DNA of 64,000 nt from Chloroflexi bacterium ADurb.Bin180 (GTDB lineage Bacteria > Chloroflexota > Anaerolineae > UBA2200). The notes under the pieces are model-generated. The model saw only the letters and a list, made by a program, of their open reading frames with translations, was not told the DNA's origin and searched no databases. The position numbers and the translations under genes were made by a program. Shown one piece after another: positions 52,101 through 61,672 of this stretch. The DNA lies in NCBI GenBank assembly GCA_002070215.1, contig MWCV01000008.1, positions 1-64,000 on the forward strand, read 5' to 3'. Within the stretch, counting starts at the first letter, position 1. Every line of letters starts with the position of its first letter.

Positions 52101-54169
52101 TGGCGGCCCTCACCGCGATGGGTGCCTTCTCCGTGGTCTACAACCTGACCCTGCCTGCCGACAAAAAGCGCCGGCAGGCGCAGCCTGTTGCCCCTGAGGC
52201 CAGCGAGGCGGCCGCGCCAGAGGGCGGCGCTCAAGCCGTGACCTGGGCCAATCGTCTGCGAACCTGGCTCGGCTCCTGGAACGCGCCGATGACCTATGCC
52301 CTCTTCGGCGCGCTGCTGGTGGCCGTGCTGGGCAACCTGGCCGAGATCGCGGTGCCGCTGCGCGCTCTGTGGGAGCTGGGCACCTCGACCACGCAAAGCT
52401 CGATTCCCCTCGTCTCGGCGGCACTCAAGGTATTGTCGGGCCTGTCGCGGGTGCTGCGCGGGCAAGCCCGGCTGGCCCTGCGGCCCGAGTGGCCCTACTG
52501 GAATCCCTCGCGCGTGATGCCCAACGGCGAGATCAACGAGTTCCCCTTCTTCACCTTCCTCTACGCCGACCTGCACGCGCACCTGATCGCTCTGCCCTTT
52601 ACTCTGCTGGCGCTGGGCCTGGCCGTGGCGGTCATTCGGCGTGCGACCACCCCGAAGGACGCGCACGGCTCGCCGGGCCTGCTGGCACGCTGGAAGAGCC
52701 GCCTGCCGGCCGTCGTGACCCGCCTGCTGGCGCGCATCGACTGGTCCGAGATCCTGATCCTGGGCGTGATCGGCCTGGTGGTCGGCGCGCTGCGCCCGAT
52801 CAACTCGTGGGACTATCCGACCTATCTCCTGGTGGCCGGTGTGGCGCTGCTCTTGCGCGAGCAGGAACGGCGAAAGCGTATCGACCTGGGGCTGTTGTGG
52901 ACGGTAGGCATCAAGTCGCTCATCGTGCTGGGCCTCAGCTTTGTTCTGTACCAACCCTTCCTCTCGCGCTATGCCACGGCCTATACCACCTTTGAACGCT
53001 GGAAGGGCGCCCGCACGGGCCTGGGCAACTACCTGGGCATCCACGGGCTGTTCCTCTTTGTGCTCATCACCTGGATGGGCATCGAGCTGTTCAGCCGCGA
53101 GGTGCGCGAGGGCACGGTGCGCATGCTGCAGCTCTGCGTGCGCTACTGGGATCGTCTGCCGCGCCTCCTGGGGGCCTACAACCGCCTGGTGCGCAAGGGC
53201 CGCCAGTACGACTCGCTGGGCTGGGCCATCGTGCTGCCGCTGGCTCTGGTCGCGCTGTGGCTGGCCCTGGCCAAACAGTGGTTCTTCCTGTTCGTCTGGC
53301 TGCTGATCCTGGGCGCGCTGATGATCGTCCTGCGCCTGAGACTGGAGATCCGACAGCGCTTTGTCTGGCTCCTCTTTGGCATCGGACTGGTCCTGTCGAT
53401 GGCCGTGGACCTGGTGGTGCTCAAGGGCGATATCGGACGCATGAACACCGTGTTCAAGTTCTACCTGCAGTTGTGGGTCTTCTGGTCGGTGGGTGCGGCA
53501 GTGGGGCTGAGCCACATTTTGGAGCGCTTCCGGGCGCGCCAGGGAGCGCCGGCCGTGTGGACGCGTGCGGCAAGGAGCGTTTGGCAAGGGGGCCTGGCCT
53601 TCCTGATCTTCCTGGCGGCGCTCTACCCGGTGATGGCCACCAGAGCCAAGATTTATGACCGCTTTGATGCCACGCTCGGCCCGAGTCTGGACGGAACCGC
53701 CTATATGCACACCGCCGTCTACAATGATGGCGGACAGGAGATTCAGCTCAAGTACGACCTCGAGGCCATCAACTGGCTGCTCGACAACGTGAAGGGTTCG
53801 CCGGTGATCGCCGAGGCCAACACCGAACCGCGCGGACTCTATCGCTGGGGGTCGCGCGTGGCCATCTACACCGGCCTGCCGACCATCATCGGCTGGAGCT
53901 GGCACCAGCGCCAGCAGCGCTCGGCCATGCCGGGCCAGTGGATCGACCAGCGCCTGCGGGACGTGCAGCAGCTCTACTCCGACCCCAGTCCGGAGGCGGC
54001 GATGGAGATCATCAAGCGCTATGACGTGCGCTACATCTATGTGGGCGAGGTCGAACGCATCTACTATCCTGATTTTGGCCTGCGCAAATTCGAGGAGATG
54101 AGGGCCAACGGCCTTCTCGAACTGGCCTACCACAACGAGCAGGTCAGCATCTACCAGGTCAAGGACTGA
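49139..54169 (+). CDS. Fusion of a GT39-like domain with a YYY (DUF2298) domain
   Basis: The 1676-residue protein has two parts. Residues 1-780 are GT39-like, with NWDDYTHLHPDERF in the first loop and EPFTVYDHPKVSVFRKT near 720, paralogous to the gene at 40642. Residues 800-1676 form a DUF2298/YYY domain with NYYYFGQ near 957, preceded by EKPMDFAYLNAVIRS, and GRMNTVFKFYLQLW further on. A Glu/Ala/Pro-rich insertion (about 285-380) separates helices in the first part. It is unusually long for either family. The fusion implies that the GT-C and YYY parts work together on the same lipid-linked substrate. Confidence 0.85.
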   Translation: MDSGYEPVPDGNQPAVTPDRPTQAAPEEAAPPPPPTPTLLGERLRALASRVRAWVESGGLSRLVDQPYFVPLCLVAILLLGAYFRFTGVNWDDYTHLHPDERFVWMVELSLNWPKSIAQYFDTATSPLNPYNVGSSYIYGTLPLFVTKAAGQALHVGGDKIHLVGRVLAGLYDLATVWLMYLIGKKLYGKVAGLLAALFTATLVIHIQQSHFFSADSCVAMFVVLTFYWCIWVVERGRWSDFFWMGLSYGLAVSSKINVALFGVVMALACVLRLYRLLQEPEPAEPAPGTLPENEVRENGAGLKQALMEWKLTLGGVRFAFRVEPPPAEAGDAVVTELPAAERVQPEAASAEPVAAQPVAAEPEREALAEPSRPDWLEAGFQVALRFAVALVVAFLAFRIAQPYSFQGPGFFGIKLAPAWLKDIKYWAQAADGVIDLPFNMFWTSRAPVLYSLQNMVLWAVGVPLSLAAWAGWLLAWYELLRHRKLNHALVLLWTTFFFLYQSTRFGKLSRYLTPFFPFMAMLAGYLLVQLWRKVQMWREEWPARRAGSGRAVRWLTIAAVAFTLFVTVGSVSWAYAFSRIYTRPLTRVTASLWVYDNIPAGSAIGCEHWDDAIPWGGVGGRNGYADGTYGWVEFHPYAEDEPIKLDWFVDWLSQADYIILSSNRCYGSIPRLPMRFPMTTRYYRYLFAGDLGFELIKEFTSRPNLGVLEFVDDDAEEPFTVYDHPKVSVFRKTPEFNPDEVRALLGDGIDWLNIARIRPTEVPNFRNGLQLSDDEKHAQQSGGTWSGIFNRKSLANAAPVLVWLLVVEVIGWITFPLSYYVFRGLKDRGFIFSRTLGILLMAWLTWMLVNAGLATFTRGAILLALLLMAAGSGLIFWRRKNELLSFLRENRHLLAFNVVLYLLFFVGFLLIRYGNPDLWHPIMGGEKPMDFAYLNAVIRSTVFPPYDPWYAGGYLNYYYFGQIILAVLIKLTGIVPWVAYNLSIPLLAALTAMGAFSVVYNLTLPADKKRRQAQPVAPEASEAAAPEGGAQAVTWANRLRTWLGSWNAPMTYALFGALLVAVLGNLAEIAVPLRALWELGTSTTQSSIPLVSAALKVLSGLSRVLRGQARLALRPEWPYWNPSRVMPNGEINEFPFFTFLYADLHAHLIALPFTLLALGLAVAVIRRATTPKDAHGSPGLLARWKSRLPAVVTRLLARIDWSEILILGVIGLVVGALRPINSWDYPTYLLVAGVALLLREQERRKRIDLGLLWTVGIKSLIVLGLSFVLYQPFLSRYATAYTTFERWKGARTGLGNYLGIHGLFLFVLITWMGIELFSREVREGTVRMLQLCVRYWDRLPRLLGAYNRLVRKGRQYDSLGWAIVLPLALVALWLALAKQWFFLFVWLLILGALMIVLRLRLEIRQRFVWLLFGIGLVLSMAVDLVVLKGDIGRMNTVFKFYLQLWVFWSVGAAVGLSHILERFRARQGAPAVWTRAARSVWQGGLAFLIFLAALYPVMATRAKIYDRFDATLGPSLDGTAYMHTAVYNDGGQEIQLKYDLEAINWLLDNVKGSPVIAEANTEPRGLYRWGSRVAIYTGLPTIIGWSWHQRQQRSAMPGQWIDQRLRDVQQLYSDPSPEAAMEIIKRYDVRYIYVGEVERIYYPDFGLRKFEEMRANGLLELAYHNEQVSIYQVKD

Positions 54170-54189
54170 GCCGGGGGACGGAGGAGCTC

Positions 54190-56802
54190 ATGTTGGCGGT
54201 ATTCAGTTGGTGGCTCATCTTGTTGCTGCTGGGGTTGGTGGCCCTGCCGCTCACCCTGCGGCTGTTCCGTTTTCTGCCCGACCGCGGCTATGCCTTTGCC
54301 CGGCCGCTGGGTCTGCTGCTGACCGGTTATGTGCTCTGGCTGGGCGGCAGCCTGGGCCTGCTGAACAACGGGCGCCTGGCCATGCTGGGCATCATCGCCC
54401 TGCTGGCGGCCGTGTCGCTGTGGATCTGGCGGCGCGACGGCGCTGAGCTGCGGCAGTTCCTGCGCGACAACCGCGGACTCATCCTGGCCACGGAGCTGGT
54501 GTTCCTGCTGGCCTTTGCCGGCTGGGCCCTGGTGCGCGCCTACAATCCCGAGATCTCGGCCACCGAAAAGCCGATGGAGATCGCCTTCCTCAACGCCATC
54601 CTGCGCAGCGAGCGTTTCCCGCCGAACGATCCCTGGCTCTCCGGCTATGGCATCAGTTACTACTACTTTGGCTACCTGCTGATCTCCGTCCTCACGCGGC
54701 TATCCGGCGTGGCGGCCAGCGTGGCTTTCAACCTGGCCATCGCGCTCCTGTTCGCCCTGGCGGCAACGGGCTCCTTCAGCCTGGTGTACAACCTGGTGCG
54801 CACCGAGCAGGGGAGCCGCGTGGTCAAGCGCGTTTCGGCTGTCCTGTGGGCTTTGCTCGGGCCGCTTTTTGTGGTGGTGGTCGGCAACCTGGAAGGCGTG
54901 TTCGAGGTGCTGCACACGCGCGGCCTGGGCTCGGCGGCATTCTGGAAATGGCTGGACGTCAACAACCTCGCCGAGGCCGCGGTGAGCGGCCAGTGGGTGC
55001 CGCAGGATATGTGGTGGTGGTGGCGCGCCTCGCGCGTGGTCAACGACCGTGACCTGTACGGGGCGCATATGGAAGTGATCGACGAGTTCCCCCAGTTCAG
55101 CTTTTTGCTGGGCGATATGCATCCCCACGTGCTGGCGCTGCCCTTTGTGCTGCTGACGCTGGCGCTGGCGCTCAACGTGCTGCTGGGGGCAGCGTCCTGG
55201 TGGCAGCAGCGCAGTGACCAGGCATCAGCCGTTCGGACCGGCTCGCGCCGCAGAAAGGCCGCCAGCGCTGAAGAAGCGTTGGCTCAAGTCTCGGCGCCGG
55301 TCAGCGAGTCGACCCTGTCGCGGGCACGGCGGTGGCTCGGCTCGGTCTGGGACTATGCCTGGTTCCTGCTCCGTCAGCGCACTTTCGACATAGGGCTGCT
55401 GGCCTTTGGCCTCGGCGCGCTGGGCTTTCTCAATACCTGGGACCTGCCGATTCACCTGTTTGTGATCTGCGGGGCGTTTCTCGTCGGCCAGCGGGCGCTG
55501 CGCAACGAGCAGTGGCTCAGGCACACTATCGGCTTTACCGGGGCACTCCTGGTTCCGGCGGTGCTCCTGTACCTGCCCTTCTATCTGGGATTCCAGTCTC
55601 AGGCCGGTGGGGTGCTGCCGGTGCTGTTCAACGTGACCCGGGTGCACCAATACCTGCTGATGTTCGGGCTGTTCATCTTTGTGCTGGTCACCCTGACCCT
55701 GTCCGAGCTGATGGGCCTCTTTGGCCGGTCGTCGGCCGAGGAGCGCCGCTTCCTGCCGCTCGACCTGCTGCAGTGGTTCGCCTGGTTCATCCTGGGGCCG
55801 GTGCTGCTGATTCTGGCCAGTGTGGCTTTAGTCCTGGCCACCAAGAACGGCCGCGAGTTCATCCAGGGGGTTCTGGCCGACCAGCGCGTCCAGTCGCTGA
55901 TCGGCTCTCAGGGGGTGCTGGGCTTGCTGCGCCAGTCAGTGCTGCTGCGCCTGGGCAATCCCTGGGTGTTTGTGCTTACCGCCGGCACCCTAGCCGTATT
56001 GGTGCTGCTGCTGGAGCGGTCGTGGCGCGGGGAGCACCAGGAGGGAGAATCCACCCCGGCCCTGCACTTTTCCTATCTGATGGCCGGCACGGGATTCCTG
56101 TTGACGCTGGCCGTCGAGTTCGTCTACCTGCGTGACTCGTTCGGCACGCGGATGAACACGGTGTTCAAGTTCTACTATCAGGCCTGGCTGCTCTTTGCCC
56201 TGGCCTCAGCCTATGGCTGCTATCACCTGCTCGGGCGGCCCAGCATCGCGCCCTCCACCGGCAAGACGGTTGCTCGCGGAGTGTGGGCGGCAGCGCTGGT
56301 GCTGCTGATCTCGGCCAGCCTGGTCTACCCGCTGCTGGGCGTTCCCAGCAAGGCCGGCGATTTCAAAGGCAAGCCGACGCTGGACGGCATGGCCTTTATC
56401 GAGGGGTTCCGCGCCGATGATTACGCCGCCATGCTCTGGCTGCAAAAGAACGTATCCGGCAGCGCACACATCGTCGAATCGACGGGGGGCTCTTACACCG
56501 AAACGGCCTGGGTCTCGGCCTTTACCGGCCTGCCCACCGTGCTGGGCTGGGACTTTCACGAGCATCAATGGCGCGGCAACTCGACCGAGGCCAACCTGCG
56601 CCGCCCGCTCATCGAGCAGATCTACCAGGGCACGGATCGCGAGCAAGTGCTGTCGATTCTGGACAAGTACGACATCGAGTACGTGTACCTCGGGCCGGTG
56701 GAGCGAAGCAAATTCAACCTGCCACCCAACGTGGACGAGCGCCTCGGCCGCTTCCTGGACAAGGTCTTTGAGCAGGGCAGTGTGAGCATCTATCGGCGCT
56801 GA
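54190..56802 (+). CDS. YYY-family (DUF2298) membrane protein
   Basis: The 870-residue protein is a stand-alone YYY domain with about fifteen helices. It has SYYYFGY near residue 156, EKPMEIAFLNAILRS before it, and RMNTVFKFYYQAW near 655, all matched by the second half of the preceding gene. A soluble C-terminal segment ends GPVERSKFNL...SIYRR. The family is found mainly in Chloroflexota and archaea and has no proven function. GGAGG precedes ATG 54190 by about 5 nt. It is 20 nt downstream of the fusion gene. Confidence 0.87.
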   Translation: MLAVFSWWLILLLLGLVALPLTLRLFRFLPDRGYAFARPLGLLLTGYVLWLGGSLGLLNNGRLAMLGIIALLAAVSLWIWRRDGAELRQFLRDNRGLILATELVFLLAFAGWALVRAYNPEISATEKPMEIAFLNAILRSERFPPNDPWLSGYGISYYYFGYLLISVLTRLSGVAASVAFNLAIALLFALAATGSFSLVYNLVRTEQGSRVVKRVSAVLWALLGPLFVVVVGNLEGVFEVLHTRGLGSAAFWKWLDVNNLAEAAVSGQWVPQDMWWWWRASRVVNDRDLYGAHMEVIDEFPQFSFLLGDMHPHVLALPFVLLTLALALNVLLGAASWWQQRSDQASAVRTGSRRRKAASAEEALAQVSAPVSESTLSRARRWLGSVWDYAWFLLRQRTFDIGLLAFGLGALGFLNTWDLPIHLFVICGAFLVGQRALRNEQWLRHTIGFTGALLVPAVLLYLPFYLGFQSQAGGVLPVLFNVTRVHQYLLMFGLFIFVLVTLTLSELMGLFGRSSAEERRFLPLDLLQWFAWFILGPVLLILASVALVLATKNGREFIQGVLADQRVQSLIGSQGVLGLLRQSVLLRLGNPWVFVLTAGTLAVLVLLLERSWRGEHQEGESTPALHFSYLMAGTGFLLTLAVEFVYLRDSFGTRMNTVFKFYYQAWLLFALASAYGCYHLLGRPSIAPSTGKTVARGVWAAALVLLISASLVYPLLGVPSKAGDFKGKPTLDGMAFIEGFRADDYAAMLWLQKNVSGSAHIVESTGGSYTETAWVSAFTGLPTVLGWDFHEHQWRGNSTEANLRRPLIEQIYQGTDREQVLSILDKYDIEYVYLGPVERSKFNLPPNVDERLGRFLDKVFEQGSVSIYRR

Positions 56803-56833
56803 CGTGCCGGGCCTGAACTCTGGGGTAAGGGAT

Positions 56834-58579
56834 ATGACTGTGATGCTTGAAACCAATACTGAATCGCCCAAGCGCTCCTTTACGGTGGAGATGGGGCTCT
56901 ACGGCCTCATCCTGCTGCTGGCGCTGGCGCTGCGCCTGATCAACCTGGGGCGCTGGCCCCTGGTGGACCTGGAAGCAGGGATGGCCCTCTCGGCCTGGCG
57001 CTTTGCCCGTGCACTGCCCTCCTCCCTGCGCGGCTTTAGCCCGCTCTTGTTCAACTGGAGCGCGCTGGTGTCCTTCCTCAGTGGAGGGACCGACGGCCTG
57101 GTGCGCGGCCTGTCGCTACTGGCTGGCAGCGCGATGGTGTTGTGGCCCTTTGGTCTGCGCCGCTATCTGGGCCGCGTGGGCGCTCTGGCCTCGGCCCTGC
57201 TGCTGGCCTTTTCACCGTCGCTCGTCTTTTTCTCGCGCCTCGCCGATGGCACGATCCTGCTGGCTTTCTGCGGACTGGGTCTGGTCTGGGCGACCCTGGG
57301 CTACTGGGAGACCCGGGAGCGGAGCTATCTCATCTGGGCAGCGGTGCTCAAGACCGTCGCCCTTCTTTCCTCACCGCTGGTCTATACGCTGCTGCTCGTG
57401 CTGCTGGCCCTGCCGGCCGCGCTGTGGCTGCACCGCCGCGTGGCTCACGAAGACGAACCGTGGCTCCTCTGGAGTGACTCGGTCAAGGCTATGGTCGCGG
57501 ACCGCGCCGCCTGGTTGCCGGCGTGCGTTGCTGTGGGTCTGGTGCTGCTGGTCGGCGGCCTGGGCTTGCTGATAAATCCGCTGGGCCTGCAGCAGGCGCT
57601 GGACCTGTTCGGGCGCTGGGTGGGCGGCCTGGAGTGGCTGCGCGGAACCTGGTACCGGCTGCCGCTCCTGCTGGTGGCCTACGAGGCGCTGCTCCTCGTG
57701 CTGGGCCTGGCCGGTCTGGTGACCGAGCGCTCGCGACGCGATCTGACCTCCTTCCTTCTGCGTGCCTGGCTGGGGGTGGCGCTGCTCGTGTCCATCGTTC
57801 CCGGCTATCGTCCACCGGCCAGCGTGGTGCTGGTGCTGATTCCGCTGTGCCTGCTGGGCGGGCAGGCCGTCGAGCGGCTGTGGGGGGCCCTGGGTGAGTG
57901 GAAAACACACCCCCTGCTGTGGGCACTGGTGGGCGCGGGCTGCCTGGTGGCCTTTGCCTCACTCATCCAGTTGGTTACTTATCTGGCCAATCCCTCCACG
58001 CCATACCTGCTGCGCATCGCGGCACTGGCGGTGTTCCTGCTCTCACTCTACGCTCTGGCGTGGAGCCTGCGCGGCATCGCCGTTCCCCTGCGGGCCCTGG
58101 TCGTGCTGGCGCTGGTGCTGCTCGCGGTGGGCGGCCTGCGCACGATGGCCAGGGTGAACTATCTCACCGCGCGCGACCCGCTCGAGCCGCTGGTGGGCAG
58201 CACCGTGTCGCCGGAGGTGCTCGACCTGGCGCGCTATGCCGCGCGCTTCTCCAGCGAGACCAAGGGCGACCCGCGCGTGCTCTCCTGGCAGGTCGACGAG
58301 TCGTTGGAAGTGCCCGTGGGCTGGTACCTGCGCCAGTTCGACAACGTGCGCTTTGAGCGGCGCCTGCCGGACGCGCCCACTGCCGATGGACTGATCTTTC
58401 CCGTCGCTGCTGGGCAGCCGGCGCGCTACGTGGGGCTGCGCTTGGCCATTCATTCCTACTACCCCGGCGGCAGCTTTGGCCTCAACGAGTGGGTGCGCTG
58501 GTGGGTAGGGCTCAAGTCGGCTGTGTCGCTCATCACGAATGAAGACGCCGTGCTGTGGGTCAGGGCGCCCCAGCAGTAG
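56834..58579 (+). CDS. GT-C-like membrane protein of the YYY locus
   Basis: The 581-residue protein has about eleven helices and a soluble C-terminus. Its first loop is NLGRWPLVDLEAGMALSAWRF, with D-x-E in the place of the acidic motif of GT-C transferases, followed by FSPLLFNWSAL. This differs from the other members, so it may be a divergent PMT-like enzyme. ATG 56834 (or 56843) follows AAGGG closely; the exact start is unclear. It lies between the YYY and Agl23-like genes, which suggests a role in the same pathway. Confidence 0.7.
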   Translation: MTVMLETNTESPKRSFTVEMGLYGLILLLALALRLINLGRWPLVDLEAGMALSAWRFARALPSSLRGFSPLLFNWSALVSFLSGGTDGLVRGLSLLAGSAMVLWPFGLRRYLGRVGALASALLLAFSPSLVFFSRLADGTILLAFCGLGLVWATLGYWETRERSYLIWAAVLKTVALLSSPLVYTLLLVLLALPAALWLHRRVAHEDEPWLLWSDSVKAMVADRAAWLPACVAVGLVLLVGGLGLLINPLGLQQALDLFGRWVGGLEWLRGTWYRLPLLLVAYEALLLVLGLAGLVTERSRRDLTSFLLRAWLGVALLVSIVPGYRPPASVVLVLIPLCLLGGQAVERLWGALGEWKTHPLLWALVGAGCLVAFASLIQLVTYLANPSTPYLLRIAALAVFLLSLYALAWSLRGIAVPLRALVVLALVLLAVGGLRTMARVNYLTARDPLEPLVGSTVSPEVLDLARYAARFSSETKGDPRVLSWQVDESLEVPVGWYLRQFDNVRFERRLPDAPTADGLIFPVAAGQPARYVGLRLAIHSYYPGGSFGLNEWVRWWVGLKSAVSLITNEDAVLWVRAPQQ

Positions 58580-58591
58580 GAGTGTTGACTT

Positions 58592-61500
58592 ATGGAGTCA
58601 AGTAGTCTCGACAGACCCACCCTCTCAGGCGCGCTCGACAGACCGCTCCTGTCTGTTCTTCGTATCAACGGGTGGAAGATCATTCTGTTGCTACTGGTGG
58701 TGCTGCTGGTCTTTACCCGGCTGTATGACCTGGGCAACCGCGCCTACTGCCACGACGAGAGCACCCACGCCTGGGAGCCCTGGAAGCTGATCACCGGGCA
58801 GGGCTATCGCTTCGACCCGGTCTATCATGGCCCCTTCCTCTATCACGCCACGGCGCTGGTCTACTGGCTGTTCGGTGATTCGGACACCACGGCGCGCATC
58901 GCTTCGGCGCTGCTGGCCATTCTGTCCGTCCTGCTGGTGTGGCCGCTGCGCAAGTGGCTCGGCAAGGCCGGCGCTCTGTTCACGATGTTCCTGCTGACCC
59001 TCTCCCCGAGCATGATGTTCCGCGGGCGGTTCATCCGTCACGATATCTTTGTCATCGCCCCGACCATGGCGGTGGTGGTGGCCTTTTTCCACTATGTCAC
59101 TGACCGCCGCCAGAGGTGGCTCTATGTCATCGCCGGCGGGCTGGCGCTGACGTTCTGTGCCAAGGCCAATTCGTTCATCAACGGGGCCATCTTTGGTGCC
59201 TTCTGGGTGGGGGCGCTGCTGGTCGACTGGTGGAAGACGCGCCGCCCTCTGCGCGAGCTGCCCGAGTTCGACCTGGCCGTACTGATGGCCACCCTGGCCC
59301 TGCCGCTGCTCACGCCGCTGGTGCTGATGGTTCTGAAGCTCAACCCGCGCGACTATAGCGATGCGGGCCTGTGGCGTATCAGGGGCGTGCTGCTGGTGCT
59401 CGTGGCCATTTCGGCGGTGATCGGCCTGTGGTGGAAGCGCAAGGTGTGGCCCATCGCCGCGGCCATCTACTATGCCATCTACATCCCGCTCTACACCACC
59501 ATGTTCACCAACGGGCAGGGCCTCGAGACGGGCTTTACCGGTATGGTCGGCCACTGGCTGGGCGAGCAGGGCGTGGCGCGCGGCGGACAGCCCTGGTTCT
59601 ACTTTTACTTCCTCAACGTGATCTACGAATTCCTGCCGCTCATCCTGGCCCTGCTGGCCATTCTCTACTACCTCTATCGTCTGTTGCGCGAGCTCAGGCC
59701 TCAGGCGGCAGAGGGGGAGAGCCAGACCGTCGCCACCGCTGCGCCGCCCTTTGTCGGTTTTATCCTGTTCTGGGGGCTGGGCACCTTTGCCTTCTGGACC
59801 TGGGCGGCGGAAAAGATGCCCTGGCAGAACATGCACCTGGTGCTCAACCTGTGCCTGGTGGCTGGCTGGTTCCTGGGCCAGGTGTGGCAGCGCGCGGACT
59901 GGCGCAAGCTGCTGAAGGAGGGATTCCTCCCTTGCCTGGTGTTGCTGCCAGTGATGCTTTTCGGCAATGTGGTCTGGGTGGTCACTCTGGCCGGCCGGCC
60001 CAAACCGTTCTCCGGTATGGAGCTCGAACAGCTTTACGTAACGCTGCGCTTTCTGCTGGGATTGATCGTAGAGGTCGTGGCCGGCGCCCTGCTCGTCGCC
60101 GGGTCACGCCGCTTTGGCTGGCGGGGCCTGGGCCGGGTGCTGCTGGCAGCGTTGTTCGTGGTGCTCACGGCGGCCACCATTCGCATTGCGGTGATGCTGA
60201 CGTTCATCAATCAGAACTATGCCACCGAGTTCCTGCAGTATGCCGCCGCTACGCCCGATACCGCCGATGTGATGGCCGAGCTGGGAGAGATCCGCCGCCT
60301 GCTGCCAGACGGCGAGCCGCTGCGCATCGCCTACGACAACGACTCGCAGCAGCCGTTCTTCTGGTATCTGCGTGAGCTACCCAACGTGACCTTCTTTACC
60401 GGCGACGGCGGCCTCTCAGGCGTGCACGATGTGGTCATCATCGGGCTGGACAACGAAACCAAGCTCAAGGCCCAGCTCGCCGGGCGCTACGTTCGGCGGA
60501 ACTATCGCCTGATCTGGTGGCCGTACGAGGATGTCTACCGCAACCTCACCCTGCGCAAGCTGTGGGATGACCTGCGCAGCCCCGAGCGGCTTAAGTTCTG
60601 GTGGAACATCTTCTGGTGGCGCAAGTACCCCGAGTCGACGGCCCTGTGGCCGTCGGTGCACCGCTTTGCTCTCTACGTGCGCAAGGACCTCGCGTCCCGG
60701 CTGTGGGTGCTGGGGCCGGACGTCCCGGGCGTGGATACCTCGCTGCCCGAGGACGACTATGAGAAGCAGCGACTCGACCTGGCCGCCATCCAGGCCTTTG
60801 GCAGCTCGCGGGAGCTCAACGACCCCAAAGGCGTGGCGGTGGACCACCTCGGCCGTGTGTACGTTGTGAACACACGCAATCATCGCGTCGAGGTCTATAG
60901 CGCCGATGGCCAGCTCGTGCAGACCATTGGCAGTCAGGGCACCGGCCCTGGCCAGTTCCAGGAGCCGTGGGGCATCGCGGTGGCCCCGGATGGCCACGTG
61001 TACGTGGCCGACACCTGGAACCACCGCATTGAAAAGTTCGACGCGCAGGGCCGCTTTGTCGCCACGTGGGGCACCTTTGGCGACACGGGTGGACTGCTCG
61101 GCGCGCCCGACGTGCTCTACGGCCCGCGCGACATTGCCGTGACGCCCGATGGCAACCTGATCGTCAGCGATACCGGCAACAAGCGCCTCATCAAGTTCTC
61201 ACCCGAGGGCACGTTCATCGCTCAGTGGGGCGGGGGAGGTTCCCTGCCGGGGCAGTTCCTGGAGCCCTGCGGCGTGGCGGTGGACGCCGCCGGCAACATC
61301 TATGTGGCCGACGTCTGGAACCACCGGATCCAGAAGCTCAGCGCCGACGGAGTCTACCAGTCACAGATAGCGGTCGTGGGCTGGGAGAGCGAATCCCCGG
61401 TGAACAAACCGTACCTGGTGGCGGACCAGTTCGCGTCGGTCTATGTGACTCAGCCGGACTATCACCGCGTGGTCAAGTTCGATAGCTCGGGCCGGGTGCT

Positions 61501-61636
61501 GTCCGTCTGGGGCTTGATGGGCACAGACGAGCGCTCGCTGAACACCCCCTCGGACATCACGCTGGATGCGCAAGGCAACGTCTATGTGGTCGACTCGGGC
61601 AACAACCGCGTGGTCAAGTACCCCGCGCTGCACTAG
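58592..61636 (+). CDS. Agl23-like (TIGR03663) membrane protein with C-terminal NHL propeller
   Basis: The 1014-residue protein has an N-terminal GT-C/Agl23 part with the invariant DE in CHDESTHAWEPW and HGP in VYHGPFLYHATAL, and an RGRFIRHDIF segment. About residues 730-1014 form six NHL repeats (for example GVAVDHLGRVYVVNTRNHRV), likely a six-bladed outside propeller. In archaea Agl23 is linked to flippase function. AGGAG lies 9 nt before ATG. The tandem copy at 61673 has the same architecture. Confidence 0.88.
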   Translation: MESSSLDRPTLSGALDRPLLSVLRINGWKIILLLLVVLLVFTRLYDLGNRAYCHDESTHAWEPWKLITGQGYRFDPVYHGPFLYHATALVYWLFGDSDTTARIASALLAILSVLLVWPLRKWLGKAGALFTMFLLTLSPSMMFRGRFIRHDIFVIAPTMAVVVAFFHYVTDRRQRWLYVIAGGLALTFCAKANSFINGAIFGAFWVGALLVDWWKTRRPLRELPEFDLAVLMATLALPLLTPLVLMVLKLNPRDYSDAGLWRIRGVLLVLVAISAVIGLWWKRKVWPIAAAIYYAIYIPLYTTMFTNGQGLETGFTGMVGHWLGEQGVARGGQPWFYFYFLNVIYEFLPLILALLAILYYLYRLLRELRPQAAEGESQTVATAAPPFVGFILFWGLGTFAFWTWAAEKMPWQNMHLVLNLCLVAGWFLGQVWQRADWRKLLKEGFLPCLVLLPVMLFGNVVWVVTLAGRPKPFSGMELEQLYVTLRFLLGLIVEVVAGALLVAGSRRFGWRGLGRVLLAALFVVLTAATIRIAVMLTFINQNYATEFLQYAAATPDTADVMAELGEIRRLLPDGEPLRIAYDNDSQQPFFWYLRELPNVTFFTGDGGLSGVHDVVIIGLDNETKLKAQLAGRYVRRNYRLIWWPYEDVYRNLTLRKLWDDLRSPERLKFWWNIFWWRKYPESTALWPSVHRFALYVRKDLASRLWVLGPDVPGVDTSLPEDDYEKQRLDLAAIQAFGSSRELNDPKGVAVDHLGRVYVVNTRNHRVEVYSADGQLVQTIGSQGTGPGQFQEPWGIAVAPDGHVYVADTWNHRIEKFDAQGRFVATWGTFGDTGGLLGAPDVLYGPRDIAVTPDGNLIVSDTGNKRLIKFSPEGTFIAQWGGGGSLPGQFLEPCGVAVDAAGNIYVADVWNHRIQKLSADGVYQSQIAVVGWESESPVNKPYLVADQFASVYVTQPDYHRVVKFDSSGRVLSVWGLMGTDERSLNTPSDITLDAQGNVYVVDSGNNRVVKYPALH

Positions 61637-61672
61637 GCCGCGGACCAGAGGAATCTGCAGAGGATGGATGGG

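Noticed and set aside
49253-54133. A 1626-codon open frame on the minus strand opposite the GT39-YYY gene
   Set aside because: It is antisense to a gene with clear domains; its Gln/His/Arg-rich translation is what GC-rich codon bias gives on the complementary strand.
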